64,000 nucleotides of DNA from Corynebacterium suranareeae (GTDB taxonomy: Bacteria; Actinomycetota; Actinomycetes; Mycobacteriales; Mycobacteriaceae): the NCBI RefSeq assembly GCF_002355155.1, contig NZ_AP017369.1, forward strand, positions 1,426,001 through 1,490,000, in the 5' to 3' direction. Below the pieces are notes generated by a model. The model was not told the DNA's origin, ran no database searches, and saw only the letters and a program-made list of their open reading frames with translations. The position numbers were made by a program, and so were the translations under genes. Below are positions 19,881 to 27,717 of the stretch, in pieces (position 1 is the stretch's first letter; the number at the start of each line of letters is the position of its first letter).

Positions 19881-21011
19881 TTGAACACTTTTTATCTGGA
19901 CCATGCTGCCACCACACCAATGCGTGAGGTGGCTGCAGCCGCATGGATGGAACATGCACAGGCATTAAACCCCGCGAGCCAGTATGGTTCGGGGCGTAAA
20001 GCGCGCAGTGTTGCCGATTCCGCGCGTGAAGAAATAGCATCGTTGCTGGGTTGTGAACCCATCGAGGTCATTTTCACCGCGTCTGGTACCGAGGCAGATA
20101 ACCTCGCTGTGCAGGGTTTATATCACACATCACCGCTTAGTCGGGTTATTTCTACTCCGATTGAGCACCCAGGAGTTTTAGAGACAGTCAACGCTTTAAA
20201 ACTCGGCGGGGCAGAAGTAGAGCTGTTGCCGATCGGTCCAGATGGGCGAGTGTCATCCTTTGAAGCGTTGGAAAAGCCAGCTGCCGTTGCCACGATGATG
20301 TGGGCAAACAATGAGACAGGGGCGATCCAGCCGGTTTCCGAGTTCATTGCAGCAGCGAAGGCGTCCGGGACTCCGACGCACATTGATGCCGTGCAGGTAG
20401 TTGGCCACTTGCCTGTTAATTTTGATGAGCTTGGAGCCACAACGTTGGCGGCCTCCGCACACAAATTCGGTGGGCCCCGAGGAGTTGGATTGCTGCTGGC
20501 TAGGCGCTCACCTGCACCTTCAGCAGTCCTGCACGGCGGCGGTCAAGAACGGGGCATCCGCCCAGGCACCCTCGATGTCGCCGGCGCAGCTGCCACCGCC
20601 GCCGCATTACGCGAAGCAGTGGCTGAGCTCGATAGCGAAGCCACCCGCCTTAGGGGCTTAAAAAAGATGCTTCTCGACGCCATCCTCCACCGTATCCCCA
20701 ACGTGCTAGTCCACACCACCGAACCATCCCTGCCAGGACACCTTCACTTGTCTTTCCCAGGTGCAGAGGGTGATAGTTTGATCATGCTTCTCGATTCCCT
20801 AAAGATCGAAGCCTCCACAGGCTCAGCATGTTCCAACGGTGTCAATCGCGCCAGCCACGTTCTGTTGGCCATGGGCATTTCAGAAACCGATGCCCGCGGT
20901 GCGATCCGATTCACCTTGGGGCGGACCACCACAGAAGAAGCAATCCTGGCCGTTATCGATGTGATTGAAGATGTGGTGACCAGAGCCCGTACCGCAGGAA
21001 TGGCGTTCTAG
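19881..21011 (+). CDS. iscS: Cysteine desulfurase, IscS/NifS type
   Basis: The enzyme removes sulfur from L-cysteine with PLP to supply thiolation and Fe-S assembly. The 376-residue protein has the N-terminal YLDHAATTPM, the PLP lysine in ASAHKFGGPRGVG and the catalytic cysteine in STGSACSNG, with a group I-type loop. The start is a TTG at 19881, with AGGAG unusually close (2-3 bp); the next in-frame ATG would remove the N-terminal strand, so TTG is kept. In mycobacteria the equivalent gene lies close to mnmA, its likely client; here a 5.6-kb block separates the two. Its 3' end overlaps a convergent small gene by 4 bp. Confidence 0.93.
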   Translation: MNTFYLDHAATTPMREVAAAAWMEHAQALNPASQYGSGRKARSVADSAREEIASLLGCEPIEVIFTASGTEADNLAVQGLYHTSPLSRVISTPIEHPGVLETVNALKLGGAEVELLPIGPDGRVSSFEALEKPAAVATMMWANNETGAIQPVSEFIAAAKASGTPTHIDAVQVVGHLPVNFDELGATTLAASAHKFGGPRGVGLLLARRSPAPSAVLHGGGQERGIRPGTLDVAGAAATAAALREAVAELDSEATRLRGLKKMLLDAILHRIPNVLVHTTEPSLPGHLHLSFPGAEGDSLIMLLDSLKIEASTGSACSNGVNRASHVLLAMGISETDARGAIRFTLGRTTTEEAILAVIDVIEDVVTRARTAGMAF

Positions 21012-21322
21012 CGACCAAAAATCGCATAGTGCAGCTCTGTTGCCAACGGGCATATGAGCTGCTGGTGGGACAACGGCACATGCTGGCATTCACCCACAAC
21101 GGGCGATCCTGTTGACAATATGACCGCGCCAAAAAGTCCCTGAAGCAACACAGTTTCCTGAGAACGATTCAGCCCAGTTGAGGTCATGGTAGGTAAAGAG
21201 GGATCCACCATGTCGTTTTCTGGAAACTTAGAAGAAAGCGTATTCGCCCCCGCACTTGGTGCAAACAAAGCAGTGCTTGCAATTGTCATGGCAGCAATTG
21301 TTGATAAATACTTTTTGATCAT
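21008..21322 (-). CDS. Small putative secreted protein
   Basis: The 104-residue product starts with a good Sec signal peptide: MIKKY, a hydrophobic run of about 14 residues, and a likely cleavage after APSAGA (about residue 26). The mature part is about 78 residues with two cysteines (GECQH and LICP) that could form a disulfide. I do not recognise the family. The ribosome binding site is weak. The stop overlaps the iscS stop by 4 bp on the opposite strand, so the two genes converge. Confidence 0.6.
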   Translation of the reverse strand: MIKKYLSTIAAMTIASTALFAPSAGANTLSSKFPENDMVDPSLPTMTSTGLNRSQETVLLQGLFGAVILSTGSPVVGECQHVPLSHQQLICPLATELHYAIFGR

Positions 21323-21559
21323 TGTTTAGATATTAACGGTGCGAGCTGTTTAATTCTCCGCAATCTGAAATAAAAGCCGTGCTGATTTGGTCATCAGACC
21401 CTGCTTGGATTGAACTTATTGAGGTCTTTTAACAATCGCGTCTAACAGGCCGTTTAAGAGCCCGAAGTTTCTCAATGGGTATTTGTACCACTTGAGGCCT
21501 TAAAGGGCGTTAGAGGCGATCCTGTGAGGTCACTTTTTCTAGCCCAACCTTTAAGTTTT

Positions 21560-21775
21560 ACGCCTCACTTCATCTGGTGACCAAGGCAGCTTCTACAAAT
21601 TGGATTCTTGGTCAAATATGCCGTTATCCCGGCCTGCAAAATTGATCTGGCGACCAAAAATGTTGGGAGTTTTGATGGATTTGGTCGTATGTGCTGGTTT
21701 TGGAAACTGCCTTAAACCAACTATGACTTCGATGTGATAACCGCTATCTGGTCATCAGATAAAGCGCAGTTTAAG
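21560..21775 (+). repeat. Dispersed intergenic repeat family 3, copy A
   Basis: ACTTCATCTGGTGACCAAGG, then ATTCTTGGTCAAATATGCCG and ATTGATCTGGCGACCAA align in order with 39442-39535. GACCAAG and CTTGGTC words recur as inverted arms, and a further TATCTGGTCATCAGATA follows near 21745-21762. A single related word (GATTTGGTCATCAGACC) lies at 21383. The rest of the gap 21323-21559 contains a very weak family-1-like stretch (about 21434-21520) and nothing else I recognise. Confidence 0.75.
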
Positions 21776-21783
21776 AAGCCGAC

Positions 21784-22932
21784 TTATGCTTCCCATGTGC
21801 TGCGACGGTACGAAAGAACTCTGGTGAGATCCCGGGCTGCGCGGGTGTTGAAATTGCCTGCGCTTAGGATCGTGCCGGCGGCGTTTGCTGTTGCTGAAAG
21901 GGCTGCAAGAGCGACTGACATGGCAGTTTTTTCCGGAAGCCCAATGGACGTGCAGAATTTTAAGAACTTTTTCTTACTGAGATCCTTAGTAGACCCTTGG
22001 ATTTCTAAGGCCATGGTGGTGTCGCCATAAATCGCTGTGGATGGGATGTCATATACAGGACTGATTTCAAATCCACGGCCTTTGTTGATGATGGAAATGT
22101 TCTTGGCATGAAGATCCCCGTTGCCGCTTAACCAAGCGACTGCGATTTGAAAGGCGAGATTACGCATCGCCAAGATGGGGGAAGAACACACTTTGGAAAG
22201 TGATTGTGCGATTTCTTCGTAGCTCACCGAGTATTTGTCTGCCGGCCAAATGCCTAAGACTTGTCCTGCATCCTCGACGGGGATTTTTCCCTGTGGTGTG
22301 CGATCAAATCGGTGAACGAGAAGGCCGGATCGTCCGTGTTTATCGTGAAGGACTTCGACTTTGGACAGTTCAATGCGCAGCTTGTTTTTTGCCAGCAGCT
22401 GGTAGCAGGCGGCCTCGTTTTCTACCAAGTAGGGATATTCGGGTGGGGAGAGTTTTAAGATGGCATCGCTTGCAATCGGCACTGCAATCGTGCGCGCAGA
22501 TGCTTTGTCTTGAACTCCAGCCAGTGCCACGGGATCAGCGATTCCAGCATCATTAAGTGCTAAAGAGAAATCTAGATCGCCTTCCAGTTGGATTGTGGGG
22601 GTGGGAGGTTGAGGGGTATCACCGTGGGGAACAATCGATACTGCCCCTACTGGATCGTTACCAACTGCTAGAAGCAGGGATAGTTCATCATCAGCGGATG
22701 CTTTGATGTTTTTACGCAGTGAGCTTAATCGGCGACCTTCGGGGAGTAGGCCTGCGAAGAATGGGGGGATGGCACCAGATGCGGTAGTCACAGGAGTAAG
22801 TGACAACGGCAAGGAAGTGGCAATGGGCGGACCGGTGTAGTCGTGACGGTAGCGAAAAGTTGTTTGGTGGCCTTCACGCGTGAAGTGGGCGGCAAGTGTG
22901 TTGTGGAACCAAATATCGGCAATCGGGGTCAT
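21784..22932 (-). CDS. hipA: HipA-type serine/threonine kinase toxin
   Basis: HipA toxins phosphorylate a translation factor (GltX in E. coli) and cause growth arrest and persistence. The 382-residue protein has the N-terminal subdomain with SLPLSLTP and PPFFAGLLPEGRRL, the nucleotide-site segment DAILKLSPPEYPYLVENEAA, the catalytic loop GNGDLHAKNISI (Asp and Asn), and the metal-binding SPVYDIP. It overlaps hipB by 4 bp downstream of it, the normal antitoxin-first order. All key kinase residues appear intact, so it is probably active. Confidence 0.93.
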   Translation of the reverse strand: MTPIADIWFHNTLAAHFTREGHQTTFRYRHDYTGPPIATSLPLSLTPVTTASGAIPPFFAGLLPEGRRLSSLRKNIKASADDELSLLLAVGNDPVGAVSIVPHGDTPQPPTPTIQLEGDLDFSLALNDAGIADPVALAGVQDKASARTIAVPIASDAILKLSPPEYPYLVENEAACYQLLAKNKLRIELSKVEVLHDKHGRSGLLVHRFDRTPQGKIPVEDAGQVLGIWPADKYSVSYEEIAQSLSKVCSSPILAMRNLAFQIAVAWLSGNGDLHAKNISIINKGRGFEISPVYDIPSTAIYGDTTMALEIQGSTKDLSKKKFLKFCTSIGLPEKTAMSVALAALSATANAAGTILSAGNFNTRAARDLTRVLSYRRSTWEA

Positions 22933-23150
22933 GGCTTAGCCTTTAAAGGATCGTGAATTTCTATAGTCATTTCTAATCCGAGGACGCTTAAGACATCGAT
23001 GACTTTGTTAAGTTGGACTGTTGCTTTGCCTTTTTCGACATCCCGGATGAAACGTTCAGACACACCGGCCAGGTCGGCGAGTTCAGCTTGCCGAAGGCCT
23101 AAGTCTTTGCGGGCTTTAAGCAATGCCATTCCGATTTCTTCTGCGTTCAT
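22929..23150 (-). CDS. hipB: HipB-type XRE antitoxin and repressor
   Basis: The 73-residue product from ATG 23150 has a helix-turn-helix of the XRE family (LGLRQAELADLAGVSERFI, residues about 17-35). It is expected to bind HipA and to repress the operon. ATG 23150 is chosen because AGAGGACA lies 5-6 bp upstream; the open frame continues to a TTG at 23225, which would read through the first operator. Three matching palindromes lie upstream. Confidence 0.9.
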   Translation of the reverse strand: MNAEEIGMALLKARKDLGLRQAELADLAGVSERFIRDVEKGKATVQLNKVIDVLSVLGLEMTIEIHDPLKAKP

Positions 23151-23172
23151 CTGTGTCCTCTGCGCTAAGTTT

Positions 23173-23310
23173 CGGCATGATCGTGCCGTTTTTGTGAGTG
23201 TACGGGGATTTTTGGCGTTTATCAACGGGCAATCGGCAAGAGCGTGCCGGATTTGGTGAATTCATGGGGTGAAAAGGGGGTGGGGTGGGGAAATCGGCGT
23301 GATCGTGCCG
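23173..23310. promoter_or_regulatory. Three HipB-type operators with exact 61-bp spacing
   Basis: Near-identical palindromic boxes of the form CGGCA-N6-TGCCG occur at 23173-23188, 23234-23249 and 23295-23310. The first lies 23 bp upstream of hipB and the third 31 bp upstream of the divergent acetyltransferase ATG. Start-to-start distances are 61 and 61 bp. This is the expected target of the HipB repressor and covers both divergent promoters. Confidence 0.8.
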
Positions 23311-23340
23311 GTTTTGGTTGCGTTGCTAGTCTTGGTGGGC

Positions 23341-23847
23341 ATGAGTGCATTTCACATCCGAGTAGAAGAACAGCACGATATCGATGCGATTTATGACGTC
23401 ACTGAAGCAGCCTTTGCAGGAATTGAGCAGTCTGATGGAACAGAGAAGGATCTCGTCGATAAGCTTCGTGCTGCGAAGGCGCTAAGCCTTTCGCTTATCG
23501 CTGAAGCGGGTGGCGAGGTCATTGGCCATATTGCTGCATCTGAAGTGCTGATCGGCGGTGGGGCACAGGGCTGGTTTGGCATTGGGCCTGTCAGTGTGCG
23601 ACCCGATAGACAGCAACAGGGTGTGGGCATTGCGCTTATGGGCAGCGCGCTTGATCAACTGCGAGCGGAGGGCGCTGGCGGTGCCGTATTGCTTGGTGAT
23701 CCGGGCTATTATCGACGCTTCGGTTTTGAAGTCGTGCCCGGGTTGGTCTATCCGAACGCGCCAGCGGAGTACTTTATGGCTCTATGTCTGAATTCTCCTG
23801 AATTTCCGCAAGGGGTTGTGGAGTATCACTCAGCATTTGGAGGTTAG
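23341..23847 (+). CDS. GNAT-family N-acetyltransferase
   Basis: The 168-residue protein starts MSAFHIRVEEQHDIDAIYDV and has the acetyl-CoA-binding motif A, VRPDRQQQGVGIALM, followed by VLLGDPGYYRRFGFEVV. This is the YhbS-like branch of GNAT enzymes; the acceptor is unknown. ATG 23341 is preferred because the upstream open frame (from 23269) would translate the third hip operator. Its last 74 bp overlap the 3' end of the convergent methyltransferase gene. Confidence 0.88.
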   Translation: MSAFHIRVEEQHDIDAIYDVTEAAFAGIEQSDGTEKDLVDKLRAAKALSLSLIAEAGGEVIGHIAASEVLIGGGAQGWFGIGPVSVRPDRQQQGVGIALMGSALDQLRAEGAGGAVLLGDPGYYRRFGFEVVPGLVYPNAPAEYFMALCLNSPEFPQGVVEYHSAFGG

Positions 23848-24727
23848 CGACCTCATCGTGGCGTGGCTGAGCGCCCGATGCGAATTTCCGCACCCAACTT
23901 TCATCCTTGTACTGGGCAGGGACTCCGCCACCGAGCAACTCGCGGGTAATCGCGGCAGCTTCCGTGCTAGTGGAGTTAAAAAATTCCGTGTCTGAACCTA
24001 ACAAAATGATATTGCCGTAACGACGCCCTTTGAGCATGGGCGGATCGGCGATGACGGCAACGTGTTGGAAAACTTCCAGCATGCCTGCCAGCTCAGATTT
24101 GGCACCGCGCAGATCAGGATGATCGCCACAGTTAGCAAGGTACAACCCGCCGGGAGCAAGGCCTCGGTGGCAGTGCTCAAAAAACTCCACGGTGGTAAAG
24201 CTGTTTGGTGTGACGGCTCCTGCGAAAACGTCTCGAATAATCACATCACGGCTGGCGGGAGTAAAAGATTCTGCCACCGCGCGGGCATCATCGACGCGAA
24301 TTTTCACCCGTGGAGCGCGTGGAATATCAAACCATTCCCGCGAAAGACGAGCGAGTTCCGCATCCAATTCCACGACAGTGTTACGTGACTGCGGGTAAAC
24401 ATCGGCAAAATACCTCGCCAATGTGCACGCACCACCGCCAAGGTGAGTGATCCGAAGCTTTGATGCATCAAGGTGGGCATCAATAAAAGCGCGGGCACCG
24501 GTAGCGATCCACCGCATGTACTCAAATTCAAGTGCCTGCGGTTGACCTAAGACAATATGAGAACTGGGTACTCCATTAATACTGATCAACCAGCCGTCGG
24601 TGGTGTAAGAATCAGCCTCCAACTCAATGACGGAGTATTCGCCTTCATAAGTACCGGCAATGGGAGTGTTGCCAGACTGTGAGGAGGTTTGTTTGCGGGA
24701 TTGCTTGTTGGATTGCTTACGGGCCAC
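23774..24727 (-). CDS. Spermidine-synthase-like (SpeE fold) methyltransferase homologue
   Basis: The 317-residue protein has a Rossmann core of the polyamine-synthase type: THLGGGACTLARYFADVYP (motif I), TVVELDAELARLSREWF (motif II) and IRVDDARAVAESF. The residues RDVIIRDVFAGA replace the acidic gate loop typical of true spermidine synthases, so it is more likely one of the many actinobacterial 'spermidine synthase-like' proteins of unknown substrate. The first 20 residues are Lys/Gln/Ser-rich and unstructured. The 3' end overlaps the GNAT gene by 74 bp on the other strand. It follows the AAA ATPase gene after 20 bp and is probably cotranscribed with it. Confidence 0.8.
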   Translation of the reverse strand: MARKQSNKQSRKQTSSQSGNTPIAGTYEGEYSVIELEADSYTTDGWLISINGVPSSHIVLGQPQALEFEYMRWIATGARAFIDAHLDASKLRITHLGGGACTLARYFADVYPQSRNTVVELDAELARLSREWFDIPRAPRVKIRVDDARAVAESFTPASRDVIIRDVFAGAVTPNSFTTVEFFEHCHRGLAPGGLYLANCGDHPDLRGAKSELAGMLEVFQHVAVIADPPMLKGRRYGNIILLGSDTEFFNSTSTEAAAITRELLGGGVPAQYKDESWVRKFASGAQPRHDEVANLQMLSDTPQPLAEIQENSDIEP

Positions 24728-24747
24728 GAAAAAGCTTTCTTTATTTT

Positions 24748-25890
24748 CTACTTGATGGGGCGGTGGTGGGGGCTGCTTAGGAGATGTTCGCGCATGTACG
24801 GCAAGGTGAAATTGAGGAAACCATACTTGGGAACCTCGACAAGACCTCTGCTGAGAAGCTGTTTTCTCTGCATCGACAAGGCGTTGGGCTTAACTCCCAT
24901 GAGGTGTGCGATATCTCCAGTAGACACCATTTCACCGTTTTTTGACAGTTGGGCAATCGCATACAAAATGGTCAGTTCACCATCTGGAACCTGATGCAAG
25001 CTCGGTTCGTGAACTTGCATGCCCATGCGGCGTACCACTTCATCTCGGACGGCGTCGACTTGTCCTGCTTGAATTGAATCGGAGCTGTCAAGAGTGCTTC
25101 GAGCCCAAGCCAGGGATCCGGTCAATTGCATGGAATAGGGGTAACCCTTGCTGATTTCTGCCGCTAACTCAGCAGCTTCTGACGTCATCTGCCGTTGGCC
25201 TTCAGCTGCGGTGTCGATAAACATCTGTACAGAATCTTCGTGGTTTACGGGGCTAAGTAAGATTCTTTCAGCTCTGCGAATAAATGTGGTGCCCTCGTGT
25301 TGAAGAAGACGGTCAATGCCTTCAGGCAAGCCAGCTGCAACCAATGCGATATCGAAATCATCCCGGAGGAGGTCTTGGACCGCAGTGGCCAGCACATGTA
25401 AGAGATCCACGTTGGCGCTTTGGAGTTCATCAAGGGTGATCAAAATTCCAGAGCCGTGCTTTTGTAAACGAGTAGCCAACTCACGCAACCTGGAAATCAG
25501 CGTGGGAGTGGGGTCCTTCTTGGTTGGATCAGCAATGGCCGTCACCGTAGCAATTCCAGGAATGGCCACACCACTGAGCATTCTTTTGGACTGCGGTCCG
25601 TCAAGATTCTGTAGCGCCTCCGGGATGGCGGAATTGACCAAAGCATCCACCATGGAATTATCCGGATAAGCACGAAGCGTGATCCATCCTTGAGACGCAG
25701 CCGCATCTTCAAACTCATTGAGCAGCACAGTTTTGCCCATGCCACGAGATCCAGAAATCAGCAATGCTCTAAAGGGGCTTCCGGGGCCTTCTGCGAGACC
25801 AAGTTTGAAAGACTGTAGAAGTGAGTCGCGACCAGCAAGTACGGTGGGGGAAACCCCGAAAGTGGGGCGGAACGGATTGCGAGCTGACAT
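24748..25890 (-). CDS. AAA ATPase with C-terminal winged helix (archaeal ATPase/Orc1-like)
   Basis: The 380-residue product has Walker A SGSRGMGKT (about residue 45-53), Walker B GILITLDELQSA, a sensor-type segment IALVAAGLPEG, and a C-terminal winged helix (STGDIAHLMGVKPNALSMQ, then LLSRGLVEVPKYGFLNF). This is the order seen in archaeal-type ATPases and Cdc6/Orc1-like proteins; its role in bacteria is unknown. ATG 25890 has AAGG 8 bp upstream; the GTG at 25899 would lie on top of it. Three 16-bp iterons start 77 bp upstream, and the winged helix could bind them. Confidence 0.82.
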   Translation of the reverse strand: MSARNPFRPTFGVSPTVLAGRDSLLQSFKLGLAEGPGSPFRALLISGSRGMGKTVLLNEFEDAAASQGWITLRAYPDNSMVDALVNSAIPEALQNLDGPQSKRMLSGVAIPGIATVTAIADPTKKDPTPTLISRLRELATRLQKHGSGILITLDELQSANVDLLHVLATAVQDLLRDDFDIALVAAGLPEGIDRLLQHEGTTFIRRAERILLSPVNHEDSVQMFIDTAAEGQRQMTSEAAELAAEISKGYPYSMQLTGSLAWARSTLDSSDSIQAGQVDAVRDEVVRRMGMQVHEPSLHQVPDGELTILYAIAQLSKNGEMVSTGDIAHLMGVKPNALSMQRKQLLSRGLVEVPKYGFLNFTLPYMREHLLSSPHHRPIK

Positions 25891-25930
25891 AGAAGACACC
25901 TTGGATGGTCTAGTCGGGTTTGCGGAATGT

Positions 25931-25960
25931 GGTGTTGGACTGTGTTGGACTGTGTTGAAA
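25931..25960. repeat. Three tandem 10-bp repeats in the AAA ATPase leader
   Basis: GGTGTTGGAC, TGTGTTGGAC and TGTGTTGAAA follow each other without a gap. The 10-bp period is close to one helical turn. They lie between the iterons and the ATPase start codon. Confidence 0.75.
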
Positions 25961-25966
25961 CGGCAC

Positions 25967-26038
25967 TTTAGATCTTTTAGAAGTCTAGCGCGAGTTTAGA
26001 TCTTTTAGAACCACTGTGGTGGCTTAGATCCTTTAGAA
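25967..26038. repeat. Three 16-bp iterons at exact 28-bp spacing
   Basis: TTTAGATCTTTTAGAA occurs at 25967-25982 and, identically, at 25995-26010. CTTAGATCCTTTAGAA (two differences) is at 26023-26038. Start-to-start spacing is 28 bp twice, with unrelated 12-bp spacers. The array sits between the divergent AAA ATPase gene and the small gene at 26085. Confidence 0.85.
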
Positions 26039-26084
26039 CTCTCTCTGTTATGAGATAAGCGGGGCAATAGTAGAGGTGGAAGCA

Positions 26085-26483
26085 ATGAGAGTTGAAACAG
26101 AATATGTTGAGCGGCTTTATGTATTTTCTACAGACCGCCAGGCTCAAGAGATTTCCAAGGAGTTGGCGGTTGAATTTTTGAAAGAAAACCCCGGTATTTC
26201 ACACCATGAAATATCGGTACAGCACTCAGTGGACGACCCTTTAGAAGTTGAAAAGTCTTGGGTGGAAATGTTCGGCGATAGTACTGATATCCAAGACCGC
26301 ACAATTTCGCTCATTGAATATAGGTTCACCATCAATTCAAATGCGGATGAAGACATGGATGAACTCAGCATGGATATTTATGCGGTCATCCGGGCTCTCA
26401 TCAAAAAACACTCAAAGGTGGAGTATTTCAGCATGTTTTCGCTTGCATCAGATCTACGTGCATCAGATTTAGAGGAAGAGTGA
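26085..26483 (+). CDS. Hypothetical acidic protein
   Basis: The 132-residue product (from ATG 26085, with AGAGGTGGA at 26072-26080 upstream) is strongly acidic and contains no recognised motif. It looks like an alpha/beta protein with TEYVERLYVFSTDRQ at the start and EYRFTINSNADEDMDEL before a C-terminal helix ending DLEEE. It is transcribed away from the AAA ATPase and shares the iteron-bearing intergenic region with it. Base composition is AT-richer than in the neighbouring mnmA. Confidence 0.65.
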   Translation: MRVETEYVERLYVFSTDRQAQEISKELAVEFLKENPGISHHEISVQHSVDDPLEVEKSWVEMFGDSTDIQDRTISLIEYRFTINSNADEDMDELSMDIYAVIRALIKKHSKVEYFSMFSLASDLRASDLEEE

Positions 26484-26615
26484 ATGCTTAACCATGAAAG
26501 CTTGAAAATCCTCCCTAAATAAAAGAAATTCGGGATTTCGGGAACATGCGGATACGCTACGTTGTTGAGATTAATTAAGTAAACGTAGGTTAAAAAGCTT
26601 TGTAGAGGGGAGATC

Positions 26616-27713
26616 ATGCGGGTTCTTGCAGCAATGAGTGGAGGCGTTGATTCCGCCGTCGCAGCGTCACGCGCTGTCGCAGCTGGTCATGAGGTAGTAG
26701 GCGTCCATTTGGCGTTGTCGCAAGATCCGCAAACCGTGCGTGAATCCTCGCGTGGTTGCTGCTCTTTGGAAGATTCTGCTGATGCCCGTCGCGTATGTGA
26801 CAAGTTGGGTATCCCATTTTATGTGTGGGATTTCTCGGATCGCTTCAAGGAAGATGTGATTGACAACTTTATTGATTCTTATGCGATTGGTGAGACCCCA
26901 AACCCTTGCCTGCGTTGTAATGAAAAGATCAAGTTTGCTGCCTTGCTTGAGCGTGGTATCGCGCTTGGTTTCGATGCGGTGGTTACTGGTCACTATGCAC
27001 GGTTGACTCAGCCAGCAGATGGTGGTGATGGCTACCTTCGTCGTGGAGTTGATCCAAATAAGGATCAGTCCTATGTCCTTGGTGTGCTCGGAGCTCATGA
27101 GATTGAGCACTGCATGTTCCCAGTCGGAGATACCATTAAGCCTGAGATCCGTGAGGAGGCAAGTGCCGCTGGTTTCTCGGTGGCAAAGAAGCCAGATTCC
27201 TATGACATTTGCTTCATTCCAGATGGCAATACTCAAGCATTCTTAGGCAAGCACATCGGTATGCGTCCTGGAATGATCGTGGATCAAGATGGCACCGAAC
27301 TTCGTGAGCACGCAGGTGTACATGAGTTCACCATCGGTCAACGCAAGGGGCTTGATATTAAGGCGCCGGCTGCTGATGGTCGACCACGTTACGTCACCGA
27401 CATTGATGCCAAGACCGGAACCGTGACGGTGGGTGCGCGTGAAAACCTGAAGGTCACCACCATCCACGCTGATCGTTTGAAGTTCCTGCACCCAGCGATG
27501 GACGGACAGATCGATTGTGAAGTCCAGGTCCGCGCCCACGGTGGAGTAGTTTCTTGCTCTGCGACGATTGATCGTGGTGCAGATTTCATGGTGCTCAACC
27601 TCAACGAGCCGTTGCAGGGTGTTGCTCGCGGCCAGGCTGCCGTGCTGTATTTGCCTGATGCAGACGGCGATATTGTGTTGGGATCTGGCACCATTTGCCA
27701 CACGGAGTCTTAA
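26616..27713 (+). CDS. mnmA: tRNA-specific 2-thiouridylase
   Basis: MnmA (TrmU) puts sulfur on U34 of tRNAs for Lys, Glu and Gln. The 365-residue protein has the PP-loop [11 protein letters not shown] at the N-terminus, the catalytic cysteine in [12 protein letters not shown], the second active cysteine in [10 protein letters not shown], and a C-terminal beta-barrel. ATG 26616 follows AGAGGGGAG. The sulfur comes from a cysteine desulfurase, most likely the iscS product 5.6 kb upstream. The downstream gene starts 4 bp after the stop. Confidence 0.97.
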   Translation: MRVLAAMSGGVDSAVAASRAVAAGHEVVGVHLALSQDPQTVRESSRGCCSLEDSADARRVCDKLGIPFYVWDFSDRFKEDVIDNFIDSYAIGETPNPCLRCNEKIKFAALLERGIALGFDAVVTGHYARLTQPADGGDGYLRRGVDPNKDQSYVLGVLGAHEIEHCMFPVGDTIKPEIREEASAAGFSVAKKPDSYDICFIPDGNTQAFLGKHIGMRPGMIVDQDGTELREHAGVHEFTIGQRKGLDIKAPAADGRPRYVTDIDAKTGTVTVGARENLKVTTIHADRLKFLHPAMDGQIDCEVQVRAHGGVVSCSATIDRGADFMVLNLNEPLQGVARGQAAVLYLPDADGDIVLGSGTICHTES

Positions 27714-27717
27714 TACA

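Noticed and set aside
23151..23225. Longer hipB start (TTG 23225)
   Set aside because: It would translate the first operator and has no ribosome binding site; ATG 23150 has AGAGGACA at good distance and gives the usual antitoxin size.
25967..26038. CRISPR-like array
   Set aside because: There are only three 16-bp repeats with 12-bp spacers and no cas gene; the layout is that of iterons or operators.
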